From the NCBI RefSeq assembly GCF_002078875.1, contig NC_034421.1, forward strand, positions 12,415,449 through 12,479,448: 64,000 nt of DNA, written 5' to 3'. Below the pieces are notes generated by a model, which was not told where the DNA came from, searched no databases, and worked only from the letters and a program-made list of their open reading frames with translations. This document shows positions 1 to 32,992 of this stretch, piece by piece. Source of the stretch: Numida meleagris. Lineage: Eukaryota; Chordata; Aves; Galliformes; Numididae. Numbering within the stretch: the first letter of the stretch is position 1; each line of letters starts with the position of its first letter. A program made the position numbers and the translations under genes.

Positions 1-95
1 TTCCTTTTAGGACCTTCCTTTTAGGACCTTCCTTTTAGGACCTTCCTTTTAGGACCTTCCTTTTAGGACCTTCCTTTTAGGACCTTCCTTTTAGG
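1..95. repeat. 14-bp tandem repeat, about 6.8 copies, cut by left edge
   Basis: The unit TTCCTTTTAGGACC is repeated head to tail without visible change, starting at 1, 15, 29, 43, 57, 71 and 85. The last copy stops at 95. The array runs off the left edge, so its true length is unknown. Perfect identity between copies suggests recent expansion and probable length polymorphism. Confidence 0.95.
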
Positions 96-1011
96 CTTCA
101 TGAAACTCTGGAAATCTAATGCCCAGGAAGACGGGGTCTCTTGCTACAGCTGACAGATTGCCATCACGCAGTTCATTTGATCCTCCTGTATGTCTCTTCG
201 TATTGCACCCCAGTGTCTGTTCTCCCTCTTTGCTCCTAACACTCCTGTACCATTCACAGCACCTGCAGTTAACGCGAGTCCCCTCACCGCACACAAAGGC
301 AGCCAGCAAAGGTTGCTGTTCCACACTGGGTGCATTCTGAGCCATCTTCCTCAATTACTGCAAGCTGTAAGGAGTTACCAAAGGCACTTCTGCTTCTGTA
401 CCCTGTAACTTTTGTTTAGTTTGTTGGGTTTTTTTCTGGTTTACAGAAATGAGTTCAGCTGATTCGTGTTCTCAGATGGGGGGGGGATAATGCCACTAGA
501 CAACTTTTGCTCATGGTATTCTTTTGCAGCTGATGCACTGAAGAAAACTTCCAGCACAAGGAAGCACTAGTAGCATATATATCTACCTGTATGTAGTCCA
601 TGTAGACATCACAATTCTAGTACCGTGCTGCAGTGATGCACACGAACACAAGGTGTGGCCAAGGCTCCCCACCTCAGTATGTTTAAAACTGTGTCTGTCT
701 CTCCTCCCCACAACCAGCTGCTGAGAGCAGTGGTACCTGCGTCCTTTCCAGACGTTTTGTTTAGCAGCTCCAGCTAGCTGGGTTAGAAACTGTCACTCTG
801 TGACCACAGAGGCTTTCATCCTCTTTAAGTGCTACCATACTTGCAGCACCCAGTGCAATACAATGTGTGCAATGACAGCAGAGCTCTGGTTTACACCATG
901 GGGCCCTGCCCAGCAGTCACCTCTGGCCCTGGCTGATCCCCTGTACTGCAGTGATGAGAGCCCAGTATGCAGCTAGCAATGCTATTCCCAAATATTTTTT
1001 TTCTTTAACAG

Positions 1012-1163
1012 GTAGAACAGAGAATCCATCCCTGCCAGGACCAGGCACTGGATTCAGCACTCTCGAGAGGAAGAGGTTGAAAGGTTTCACAGAGAAGCAA
1101 ACTCCAGTTGAACAGATGTTCCGACATGTTTTTGCAGGTGCTGTTCGAAATGTCTGCCTCTGA
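1012..1163 (+). CDS. Probable terminal coding exon of an unidentified gene
   Basis: A strong acceptor (T-rich tract ending in TTCTTTAACAG at 1001-1011) precedes an open frame that enters with two bases of a split codon (GT|AGA). It encodes about 49 residues rich in charged amino acids, ending AGAVRNVCL, with a TGA stop at 1161-1163. An ATTAAA signal follows only 26 bases later. Acceptor, open frame, stop and polyadenylation signal fit a 3'-terminal exon whose upstream exons lie left of the window. In mammals the gene that converges on RHBDF1 is SNRNP25, but this peptide does not resemble the end of that protein as I know it, so I give no name. It could be an alternative terminal exon or a chance frame. 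Confidence 0.4.
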
Positions 1164-1189
1164 GCTGTATGCAGAATGTGCTTTTTGTA

Positions 1190-1195
1190 ATTAAA
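1190..1195 (+). terminator. Candidate polyadenylation signal ATTAAA (plus strand)
   Basis: ATTAAA lies 26 bases after the stop codon at 1161-1163, in the normal position for a short 3' UTR. Cleavage would be expected near 1205-1220. Confidence 0.4.
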
Positions 1196-1379
1196 GAGAC
1201 TCCACTTTCTGAGGCTTTTGAAGTTCTTATTTCCAGCTGCAAATGTGCGTCAGGCTACTTTGGGTGCTAGGAGAGTACTGCTTCTACTGGTGCATAAAAC
1301 AGCATCGGTGAGATAAAGTAACAAACGTAGCCACAGACTATGCAAAACAATTAGCAGTAGCTAAAACGCTACCTTTCCA

Positions 1380-1385
1380 TTTAAT
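1380..1385 (-). terminator. RHBDF1: Candidate RHBDF1 polyadenylation signal ATTAAA
   Basis: The plus strand reads TTTAAT here, so the minus strand reads ATTAAA, about 295 bases past the RHBDF1 stop. This would give a 3' UTR of roughly 0.3 kb. No minus-strand AATAAA was seen between the stop and this point. The interval 1386-1679 is therefore best read as 3' UTR. Confidence 0.4.
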
Positions 1386-1679
1386 CACCACCTTAGCAGT
1401 AGTAAATAACTCTGGTTAAAAATGTAGTATTGAAACTAGTGTAATAAAAATAATGGCAGCAGAAGAGGTTCAATACAATTGAACAAGGCACAAACATTCT
1501 GTTCAGAGTCTTCTGAGATAAGGCAAACCATGCCTGCTGAGTGCTAGAGACGGTTTAAATTAACCACGGCCCTGGTTAGAAGTGTCACTGGATTAGAAGC
1601 TCTGTCCACGTGGAACTAGCACAGCAAATGCAAAGACAGTCCATCTCCAGTGCCTGCTCGAGAAGCCAGTCTTTGCCTT

Positions 1680-21791
<20,112 letters not shown>

Positions 21792-23290
21792 TGTCCCACG
21801 TTTGTCTTCAGGCCTAGGAGAGGGGAGAGATCACATTTGGGAAGGGGTCGGACACGTCTCTGACGCGGCACGTGCTGCAGGGCCAGGCTGACCGCCCTCC
21901 TCCCGGCTGCCATTCACTGACCTGGGCCTTGCACGGCACAACTTCCAAGCGCTGGCGAGGGTTCAGAAATCACAGCTCGTGCAGCCCTGCTCAGCCAGGC
22001 CCGCACGCCTGGAGCACACAGTGCGTTTCTGAGGCCACAGGACACCACGCCAGGTGCCAGAGAACACAGCCACGAGTTTTAGTGTTACTCCCCATTAAGA
22101 TTTTCTGAGACTACCGTGAAATCCAGACTCCATAAGAAGCAGTCATAATTAAATCTTAATTACATCTGGATCCAGTCCAACCAGCTAAGTAACTGCAGTG
22201 CTAAAAGCTGCTGACCTCCCTCTAAAAACAGCCTGTGACTCATGCAGGCTCCCTTGCCCACCCAAAGCCAAGCACCACCATTTCCCTGCTAACTGCTACT
22301 TGGGAATTAGCAAGTGGCCACTTACAGCTGCTTCTTCTAATCTCCTTTAAATGTAATCATTTTCCAGAAATACAGCATAGCACACAGAGTAATGCAAGTG
22401 CGGCACGAACGTTAGTTCAGCATTAATGCCCGTTCTCTGAGAGCGGTTTTCATACATAAATAATGATGATACAGTACTTAAATAAAAACTGCTGAGTTAC
22501 AGAAGCACCAAAGCAACCAGAGGGTTGCCCACTCTGTGACCTCTCAGCCCTCTCCAGCTGCACGCAGCAAGACAGAGACTGAGCAGCTTCTCCGGGCTGT
22601 GAGAGCAATGACTTTGCTGCATATGCTAAAAGAAATGGTTAGGAAAACTGATATCACTGGAGGAAGAGATCACAGACCTCCACTTGTGCCTTCTAACCTA
22701 AGCTACTCCACAAGCCCCTACTTCTTTCTTCCTTCCCTAGCACGTGCCAATAGCAGGCTCGCAGTGGGAAGCACACGTGCTGAGTGGGCCAACAGATCCA
22801 ATTCTTTCCCAGTTTCCTTGTGTTGCCCCAGACCACAGATCCCACAGGAGACAAAAACCAGTGGGGTGTCGGCCTCATCCTCCCCCCAGGGCAAACAGAT
22901 GGAACGAGCATCCCTTTAACTTTGCAGGTACACATGATTTGAGAGGGAGCAGAAGAAAGCTCTCACTGGATTAAAGCTCAGCACCGTTACAACGTTGACA
23001 CAATTTATTCTGAATGCACAACAAACCTAAAATGCAAGGTAGGAATTCTTCCTCTGGACAGGACCAGAGAGGTAGCGAGACCTCTGTCTGTCCTCAGAGA
23101 CATCCAGTCCGTGCCTAAACAAGGCCCTAAGCAGCGCAGCACACAAACCAGACAGTCTGCAAGGGCCCTTCCAAGCTAAATTAGACTCTGGTTCTCTGAA
23201 AACGCCTGCCTTCGATTCCCACAGCTCACCCCGACTGCTCTGGAAAGGGAGACACACAAACAGTGAGGCTTACCAGAGCTAAAGGTACAT

Positions 23291-23313
23291 GGGGGGGGGA
23301 GGGGGGGGAGAGG
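23291..23313. repeat. Poly-G tract
   Basis: Two G runs of eight or nine separated by A, in RHBDF1 intron 1. Prone to slippage and possible G-quadruplex formation. Confidence 0.9.
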
Positions 23314-25248
23314 TCAACAAAAGGGAGAGGAGGGTGACCTGGACTGGGTTAGGAGAGGAGAATCTCATCTAAAAGTGTGTGAAGACCAGCTGCTAGCACA
23401 GTCACACAGGCTGGGCTGGCTGCCAGGAGCGCAGGGCTCAGCTGAGCTGGAACGAGGGGAAGGGACGACTCAGCTGTAGGTGGATGAAGGTTGAGTTTCA
23501 GCAAATACCACAGGCCCCCAAAAGTCTGGGAATTCACACTGTGGCCTGTACACACATACCCTTTGTACACACACACCACGGTCCTGCGTGCACTGATGCA
23601 GTGCCACACAACAAAAGGTCACAATTCCTTACTTTGCTCCATTTATAGCTGCAGAGGTGCCTAAAAGCATCTGTTCCAACTTCCTACGTGATGCGGATAG
23701 CGAGGATATTAGGAGGGCTCCTGCCTGCTCATGTGTACTTCTGAAGAGGATTTGCTGTTGCCCACACTTGCCCCTTGCCAAAGCACAACCTAAAAGAGTA
23801 ACAAAGGCGGCAAATACCTCAGTACCAGGCAACAAAATGCTGAGTTTCACACCAACCCCATGCCTATTTTCAAGAGGCTTTTCAGGCTACAGCATCCATG
23901 CACTCATTCAGATCAGCAGGCTTTGTTTCAAAGCCGATTGTGTTGACAATCATTTCATTTGAATGGTCACACATCCTCAAACAATCCCCATTTCTTAGCA
24001 CTGCCCTAATCAGTATTTTCAAGAGATCACTGACAGCCGCAGGATAGGGTCATACACAGTATAGCCATGCAAGGTCAGGGCAAGTGTCTGCCTAAATCCA
24101 GTATCTCGTTACCAGAGGATGCCTGGCCATCAGTACAGAGCACAGGATCACTTGACAGTCGTATCTCCCAGCACAGAGTCACTGCATGCACTATGAATAA
24201 CTCAGGGACTTCTTGTGCCAGAGACATCTTTGCATTTAACCATTCTCTGTTTTCATCTTTACATCCATCCAATGATTTTTTCTTCCAGAATCTAACAAAC
24301 TCCCTTTTGAAACCGGTGCAATCTTTGATTGCAGTCACAACTGCCTGTGGCAAAAAGCAGAAACACATGCTGTGCGCCGAGCTGTCCTCCTCAGCTTGTC
24401 TTTAAACCCGATACTTCCTGTGCTCACTTGATGCCTCAGAGCTCTTGGGCCAGACGAGCAAATAGCTTTTCCCTGTCCCTCTTCTCCACTCCAATCCTGG
24501 CTGTACAGATCTGTCCCGTGCCCTTCCTACCATCCTCGCACACAGCAGGATACCCCACTGGGTAGCAGAGAAGCACGGGGGCTGTCAGCAGCAGCTGGGG
24601 AGCAGCAGAAGGGCCCGATACCTGCCTGCACTCCTGGCAGTGCTGGCACATTGGCTGCCCTGGTGCCATCCTCCTGCAGCACTGCAAAGCTGAGCAGTCA
24701 GGACACGCAAACTCTTCTCCAGCACATAAGTCAAAGACATGGCATTTGCAAACCTAGCTGCATCTACAATTGTGGCAGCCATGGAAAGGTGATTAACAAG
24801 GCCAACTCAACGAGAAACAACCAACCAACCAACCCTTCATGGTGCAGATACTCTGAGAATGCAGTCTTCAAAAGCTGCATGCAAAAGCAAGGGCACAGTA
24901 CCTGAATTAAAGCAAAACCCACTGTGCTGTGTCTGAGGCTAGGGGAGAGCGCACTAAATTCGGAAGCTGGCATGCGATCAAGAAAAGCTGCTTAGTGAAT
25001 TCCACTGACCCAGAGTGGAGAGCCTTGTGCAGAGAGTCCAGGCATGCTCCTAGAACCGACGGACATCTCAAACACAGCCTGAGAGCTGCACAACTGTTTC
25101 AAAGCCAGACACTCCTTCCATTTTCAACAGACCACCGGAGCTTTTCCCATAAATGCCTGCTGCTTTTCTTCTTCCAAAATTTCCATTTTCGACAGCATTT
25201 CCATTTAAAAACAAAGCTGCTGTTTTCCCTAAAACGTTCCAAGTGCAA

Positions 25249-25273
25249 AAAATAAGAATAAATAAATAAATAA
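25249..25273. repeat. (AATA)n microsatellite
   Basis: Several near-perfect AATA units, including AATAAATAAATAAATAA, in RHBDF1 intron 1. Confidence 0.9.
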
Positions 25274-28200
25274 CGCCCTTCTTCCAACCCTCCCACACGA
25301 ACACCCATTGGGAGCTTTCTCCAGCTCAGCACGCGTGCGTTCTTGCAGACATTCCCAGGAGGTGGCAGACACTTTTCCACTGCAATCCCCTCGCCGTGTT
25401 TCACATTCGGCCCCTGCCAACCCTCTGGCTGGTCTCCATTCTTTCCACCCCCAGCACTGCAACAGCTGTATGTGCAGTGCCCGGTGTGCTGAGCCCCCAG
25501 CAAGCCTGCAGACCTGAAAGGTCTTTGCTGTGCTGCTCCTGTGGCTGAGGTATGCGGCAAGCTTCTGAGCAGGATGGCAGCAAAGAAGCTGGGATCCTCG
25601 ACGTGCTCTCCAGATAGCAGCCAGGGAGGCAGCAGGACTGCTGCCAGCCCAGCAAGCAGGGGGAAGGCAGGGAGCCTGTGGAGAAGAGGAGCAGCGGGGT
25701 TCCAGCCTCACTACTGCCAATAACATCATCTAGCATGGATCAGACCCAACTAGTTACAAGGATTATCTCAAACACCAGGCGCAAGCCAGACCTTTAAAAC
25801 AAGCCAGATGGAGGGGCTGAGGGCAGGCAGGGACAGGGAAGGCAGAGCAGGCTCGTGACCCTGCGTGCTGGGGGAAAGCTGTCGAGGGACCAGCACCACC
25901 CAGGCTTTGGCTGAGACCTGCATTACATCCCACACTAAGAAACCTCCTTGGAAATAAAGCAAGAGCATCAGCCCTGCCCTAGTGGGATCTCTCCTGCTTT
26001 CCTCACCACTGAGCTCGGAGGAGATGCTGTGAGGCTTTGCAGAGCTGCCGCCCAAGGGGCAGATTTACCCCAGTGAGCCACCTCAAGGTGTGCCACCAGC
26101 ACAATACTAACTCTACCCAAAAGTAAATTACTTCTTGTTGATCTGACATCCTGGAGAAGCTCAGAATTGCAGATAAGCTCTGAGCAACCCGAGACAGGAA
26201 GGGTAGGACCCGCCTATTCAGTGATGGCTCACCATGATACCAGCTTAGCTGAAACACCAAACCAGGCATGAGCCTTTGTCACCTGCCTCCCAGAACACCT
26301 CTCCTCTAGACCAGCTTTCACACAGGCTCCAATGGAACCACACACCATCTCCCTGCCAGGAGCATATGCTGTCACTATGCACTGACCCACTGGTAGCTCT
26401 CATTAATGCCCTCAGGGGTCAGAAAAACAGGTGAATTCATCCTGAGATGAACTGTGGGACAAGCTAACAACACGGCCTATGAAACAAGCAGGGACCAGGA
26501 AGCAGCTGTAATCGTGGGACACAAAGCAAGGGACAACTCATGCTGATGTCAAACCCTGAGAGCAGGAGGACAGCCTGCCCCATCCCACCCCAGCTCAAGG
26601 CACTATCCAGAGGCAACAACAGGAGCTCAAACAAAAGCTATACGCTTGCACAGATGGCTCTAAAACCAGACCATGGAAAGGCAGAACACAAGCACTACTA
26701 CGAGATGCTGCAGTGAGAATCAGCAAGGCAGGCTGAAGGCAGAAGCCATGGGGAAGTTCTTTAACTTCTGTGGCTACACAAGCAACCAAGCCAGCACTGG
26801 GGGATCTTACTTCAAACCACTTAATGTAATTAGCTGAGAAATACCAGTGGAAACTTCCTGTCTTGGAAGACATCAGGCAGACCCATAGAGAGGAAATACG
26901 AAGCTGCATTAGAAAAGAAGAAGGAAAAAAAAAAAAAGTTTTTGATTTCATGCAAAGCCCTGTAGGCTGATACTGGTGTGCAAAAGGCGCAAGGGGTGCA
27001 AAGCCTCACCTGGGAACCAAGGATCTTAGAGAAGGTTCAGTCACACAGAGCCAGAGGGTTTTAAACACAGGCTGTAAGAACATCTACCAGTGAGGTGCAA
27101 ATGGCTGCGAGCCAATCACACGACCACGAAAGCAGATCCGAGGTCCCTTTGAGCAACTCATTTCCTTGATTTTCAGAAGACGTGGACGAGCTCCTATGGG
27201 CTTTCAAAGCAGCTCCGTGTAGGACCCAAGGGGCATGCAGGTCTGGTGCCCTCACATGGAAGAGGTGAAAAACAGAGAGCTCAAAAAGCTCACCTGATTC
27301 GGGCTAGTGCCTGCTGGATCTATAACTGCACTTCTCCATAAACAAACTAGAAGATGACTCCAGCTGCAATCTGCAAACGCTCCCACAGGCAGCAGCCTCT
27401 CATCTTGCAGGTCCTTTAGATCCAGCAGACAAAAGGCAGAGCAGGAGTCAGCACACAGAAGTAAACACTAAAATTCCAGCTCTGAAGACATCACAGCCAC
27501 TTGCAGGAGAAGCGAGCCAACGGCAGCAGCAGTGTCCCCAGCCGCTGCGCTGTCCCCTTCCCGTGCTGGCACAGCCATCCCTGCAGCTGCTGGGCGCATG
27601 AACCAACCCACATCACCCAGCAAAGAAATTGGTTTGTTCCATCCCAGGTTCCTTCCCTGCTCCAAGTCACCGCGTGGCTCCACGAGCACTTGTGGCAGCG
27701 CAGGAGAGGGGAAGCGGCAGGAGCAGCGGGAGCAGCTGGAGCCAGATGATGGAATCGCTTCTCCAGGCAGCACGGTTTGAAGTGATCGTGAAAACACGGC
27801 CAAAAACTCACATTTGTAGCACTGTGGGAAGCTAGCAGCTATCACGGGGGGGAGGTGGTAGGTTCTGCATCTCTTGAGGCTTAAATTACTTTCTCAGCGC
27901 AGGTGCTGAGTGAGGCAGGAATGAAGTACTACTGTTTCACCAGAGGCACAGTGAATTTTTGCTGGAGTTGTTGGATGGAAAACAACTCCACAGACTTCTC
28001 CAGAGCTGACAGCCAAGCCTCACACACGGGGAGCTTCCACAGAAGGGCTTCCAAGCTTCCCCGGCTAACCCAAGGCCGGCAGCACCAGCAAAAACAGTCA
28101 AGTTCAGCAGACTGGGCAGAGGTACCATCTTTCCCATCCTCCTACAGCATGCGTGTCCCAGATGACGGAAGGACACTCATGGCACTATGCACTATGTGCC

Positions 28201-31086
28201 CCAGAGCCCAGATGAAGCCCAGAGAGTGAGCAGCTCTATCTCAGAGTAAACCCAACACAGAGCCATCCAGAACCTACCCCGAAACCAGCAAGGGGAGCAG
28301 CGAGCATAAAGCACAACCAACAAAGAGGAGGGAGCAGCAGGAAGCTTTCTGGAGCGCTCTGGTGTCTTCATCCTGTTTGTGTTTCTCCAAGAACACACCC
28401 TGCAGCTTTGCATAGGGAACGCTAGCCTGGCACGGCATGCGACAGCCACGTCCCTGCTGCCACATCCTCAAGCCTCGCTCCGAGCACGCCGCTTATGGGC
28501 TGCACCTGGGCATGGGCTGAGACTGTCTGATAGCCCCAGCACATCCAGCACCGCAGCTGAGCAGCTGGCAGCGAGCAGCACCTCCATTCCCTGGTGAACG
28601 ACCACTGCCTGCTCCTCCGAACGGAGCTGGCTTTTACCTAGATCCACCAGCAGACCCCAGACAGCTGGCACATCTCTGCGTGCTTATGCAGGACGCCAGG
28701 AATATTGCTGCTGGTCCAGTGCCACACTGCGTGCAGCCAGACTGGATAACAGCGTAATCACATTAACAACCCAAGTATTAACAAATCCCATTATAAATAA
28801 CCGACCGCCAACACTGGAAGTTTATGCAGAGGAAGGATCATCTACACAAGCCTTGTTCTTGCAGCCTTCCCAAAGGTGCCTAGGCTGAGGTAGCAGAGCA
28901 CTGGGCTCCCCAGCAGCAGCACAGCAGGCTCCTGGGACTGTGGGCTGTGGAGCTCACCGCTAACACAGAAGCAGGAAAGAGTGATCACAGAAACTATTTT
29001 AGTACACATTTAACTCACTGCAAAAGCTCACTGGGGCTCCGGAAGACACTGTATGGTTTGCACTAGTAGTACAAGGGATGCAGTGAGGGACTGGCTCACC
29101 CACAGGTACCACGGGCACAGTCACTGCCTTGATTATGCAGTAAGGTAAGGTTCAAAAAAGGTTTTGTCAGCACAGCCATAATCCCACATTAGAAAATAAA
29201 AACCAACAACAACAAAACCCTACCACCATATTTTAACAAAGGTATCCTTTTTCACTGAAATTCTACATTTGTAACTTTGTTTTCCTAGCAGCTTGCACAT
29301 TCATCACGAGTCCTGCAATTCAGGATGCAAGGAAAGCTAAGAGCAAGGCACCAGAACGACTTTCAAGGCAGAGAGTCTGCTGGCTCGGGCTGCTTTTGGA
29401 ATAGCTGCTGCCCATGCACCCACCTCAGTATTAAAAGCAGCTAAGAATCACTATTTGTCGCGCTAAATAAAAATATCTCGCTGGCAAATGAGATCAAAAC
29501 TGCCGCTGATGACAACATTTCCTATGGAAAGTTACATAGATCCACGGTGAATGGCAGTCTAAAAAAAAAAAAATCTTTGAGGAAATAACAAAGGCAGAAG
29601 CCACTAGAAGACATTGTATATTCAGGAGGGATGGAAGCAGCAGCATCTGAGCCATTCGGGCCATTTCTGTACATGCTCCTTTGAAATGCAGCGCATCCTC
29701 ACTCAGCATCACACATCTGCTTTCTGCAGCGTGACAGGAGTTCTGTTCCCCTGAATACAACTGAAAAACTAAGCCCACGCACCCCAGCAATGCTCACAGC
29801 AATGAGGACTGCTCTTCTTGCAGAAGGAGCTGCTCCTGTTGCTCCAATTTCTGCTTTTGCTGGGGCGTGACAGCTGGTCATCCGTCTTCTCTCTCCCTGT
29901 CTAATGGGAAAGCAGTCGTGGGAAGAGCTTGTCTTGCTCCGCAGGCGTGTGCTCGTGTAAATTCACGTGTGTCCGATGCTCCAACCCACGGCGCAAAGAA
30001 AAATGATCAACACTCTAACTTTGTTTCAGGAAGGAAAAAAAAGTGAACATTTTAAAAATCTAATGCCCAGTGAGAGCGAATGGCACATTCTGCCTCACTG
30101 CTCTCTCTGAGCTACCAGTCCCAGGGCAGCCAGAGAAAGGGAAGGCACACTCACACCTTTTGGCAAAGCGATTTGCAGCCAGTTGTCTTCTGCAGCTCAC
30201 TTTAGAGCACTGATCTTTGCTTTCAAGTGACGGAGAAACATATCTCCCATCTGCCGATCGCTACGGGGCAATAACACCTGAAACACGGAAGCTGTATTCA
30301 CCAACCCCAGACATGTGAGCCCTCGAGATTTTAAAATTCAAGCTGCTACAACTTGCATGAAGTTAAAGCCGGGTAAGCGCCAGACCTGCAGAACAGTAAA
30401 AGCAGCATCTCGTGCAGCTTCGGGATGACCTCATCCAGACTGTTCCTTCTCAAAGGAAAACCTTCTGAGCAGGGAGTGCTGCTGACCAGCAGAGCAAGGG
30501 GCTGCCTCGCAGCAAAGTGGAAACAGGAAGGGGAGGAGGCAGCTAGGTAGGCTACCCAGAAAAGGCAAGATCGGGCTTGCCTTCCAAGCTCTTCTCCCCT
30601 GGGAAGTCTTTTGCAACACACTTCTTAGACCATTGAGAAGAAGTTAAATTTCCTTTAATAACAACTGTTTTAAAGATGCTGATTACTATGCCCCAGCACC
30701 TCTGAGAATGTACCCTCAGGTACTGCTCAGGTCTACACTGCAATAGGTCAAACGTTTCTGCAGCACACACACAAGAGCTTCAACTAAGTTTGAAACAAAT
30801 GGTACATCTACATAGTTGAAGAAGCCCAAAGGAAATTTTAGCACACGCAAGCCTTACGTCAATTTGGCATCTGCTGTCCTTACAGCAAACACAGCACACA
30901 ACCAGTAAACTTGCACTACATAACATTAGGGGACTCAACAGCTAAGGTTGATTTGAAGAATAAACTCTGCCTTCCCCAGGCAGCAAACAGCCACTGTTTG
31001 TTATTCATAAGGATTTGATCAGAGTTTGGGTGAAAAAACCCTTCTACTGATTTGTTCTTTGTGGTATCACCTCAACACTTGTTTTC

Positions 31087-31089
31087 TTT

Positions 31090-31121
<32 letters not shown>
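31087..31121. repeat. T23-A12 self-complementary homopolymer junction
   Basis: A run of 23 T is followed directly by 12 A, with no loop base between. Half of it can fold back on itself. It lies in RHBDF1 intron 1. No transposon body was recognised on either side. Confidence 0.9.
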
Positions 31122-31122
<1 letters not shown>

Positions 31123-32971
31123 GAAAACCCACTTCCTCATTCCTAGAGCAGCATGGACTGCTCCAAGTATCAGGGACGCGATCTTAAGCGGGCTCTCACT
31201 AGTCCTGGTGTGCAGCCAAATGAGCAGGACCAAAAAGCCACTGAAGTTCAGCTAGCAAGGACATGACAATATGCAACCTCAACATGAACACACTGTGCAG
31301 CAACACCACAAGCTACTGTCTTGCTCTCAGAGCTGCCCCAGCCCTTCCTGATGGCACTGCCTGCAACCAGAGGGCTGGCAGACAAGCCCTGCCCTGCCCT
31401 CCCTGCACTGAGTGAGGGGTTCCGCGTCTCAGTGCAACTGGTGATCCACATACTGAGTCTGTTCAGGGCTCTTCAGGGACACGGGAACATGACCGTGAGA
31501 AACGTTGCCTAATAGATCCGCTCCCTTCCAAGGTGAAATCTTCCCTGTTGCCTCCCTCGTCACCGGGGTCTGACTGCTGCAAGGGTTGGGAACATCCTTC
31601 CTAAATATTCTTCTGCCACTTGCATGGTGGATGCTGACCTGAGAGAGGAGTTACTGGACACTAACAGACTGAGCAACAAGTCCTGGCATCCATTCAGTTC
31701 AACTGATTCAATCTGCTAGTCCTACTTTCCAGGAGCACCGAGACTTCTTACCCATGAGCCAGACACAGTAATTGCCACTAAATCCTGGTTGCAGCTCCCA
31801 CAATGCAAGTTGTAGCTAGAGAGACGATGCAACAGAGCTCTGTGAGCTGGCAGGCAATGCACACATTCCATGGGTTACCTAAAACAACAAGTATATACCC
31901 AGCAGCAGGGAGGCAACCTTACGGTAACAGTGCCAGATCTGCACAGTTCCTGTCTGCTTCATTCCAACCAGATGATGACAAAGTTACACAAAGGGTCTGG
32001 CACCTCCTCAGCTGAAAAGAAACTGATCCACATCTGAGCTCAGAGAAAAAAACAAGGAATCCATCCTCAAGTTTTAAGTACTTCTACTGAAATGGGTCAT
32101 ACAACGGTGACAGGCAGGTGGCTGCGGGCATTAATAAGCAATGCGTTTGGTCACAAGTAAGGGTGGAACCTCTGCAAAGGGTGTACGGTCTCCACATGAT
32201 GCCAAAGCCTCCACAGATAACTAAGGAAGAAAGGTAGAAGCCACAAGGATTATGAAAGACTGTTCTGCCAGGTAAAAGTTCTGGAGATGAAGACAGCGAA
32301 ACGCTAGCGGCTCAGCCCCCAGCCCATCTGGCACACAGGCAGCAGCTCCAGCAGCACACTGGGTGCTCTGCCAGCCCTGTCGCTGGGTGCTGGGTGCATT
32401 GAATAGGAAAGGAAAACAACCCAGGACTCTTGCTCATGTTGCCCATCTCAGACCTTCAGCACTAACTGGGCTATGTGCTCACACTGCAGAAAGATCCAAT
32501 ACACTGAATGGAATCAAATCTTTACTATTTATATCTAAGCATGTGGGCTCTGTGCCCGAAATAAACTGTCCTATCATGCTACACTCAGCAGACCCTGCCT
32601 GGCTCAGGGCAACATGCTGGGACTTGCTGGCTACTCTCCGGGGCTGGATTCCAGAGGAACAGGACTGATGATCCCAAAAGGAATTCCTATTCCTGCCTCG
32701 TGCTCGCACTCAGCTGCAGCACTCACAGTCCCCACTGCAGAAGGAAAACGTGCCACCGGCCAAACCCCGTGACAGGGGCTGCTCCCCTCCACAGGACATC
32801 ACCCCCAGGGAGTGAACTGCCCAGGGAAGAGGTGCAGGCCGTGCTCCAGGCCCTGCAGCCTGGCTGAGGCCCACCCCGCACAGAGCAAGGTGTTGCTCAG
32901 CCCTGGGCCACGGCTTTCCCCAGAACCTGAAAAGCCAGTTTGTAGGCAGATCTCCTCCAAGTGTATTGCTT

Positions 32972-32992
32972 AAAAAAAAAAAAAAAAAAAAA
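32972..32992. repeat. A21 homopolymer
   Basis: A single run of A. A retrogene tail was considered, but no recognisable retrocopy precedes it. Confidence 0.9.

Noticed and set aside
32972..32992. A21 run as the tail of a processed pseudogene
   Set aside because: No recognisable coding remnant or target-site duplication next to it.
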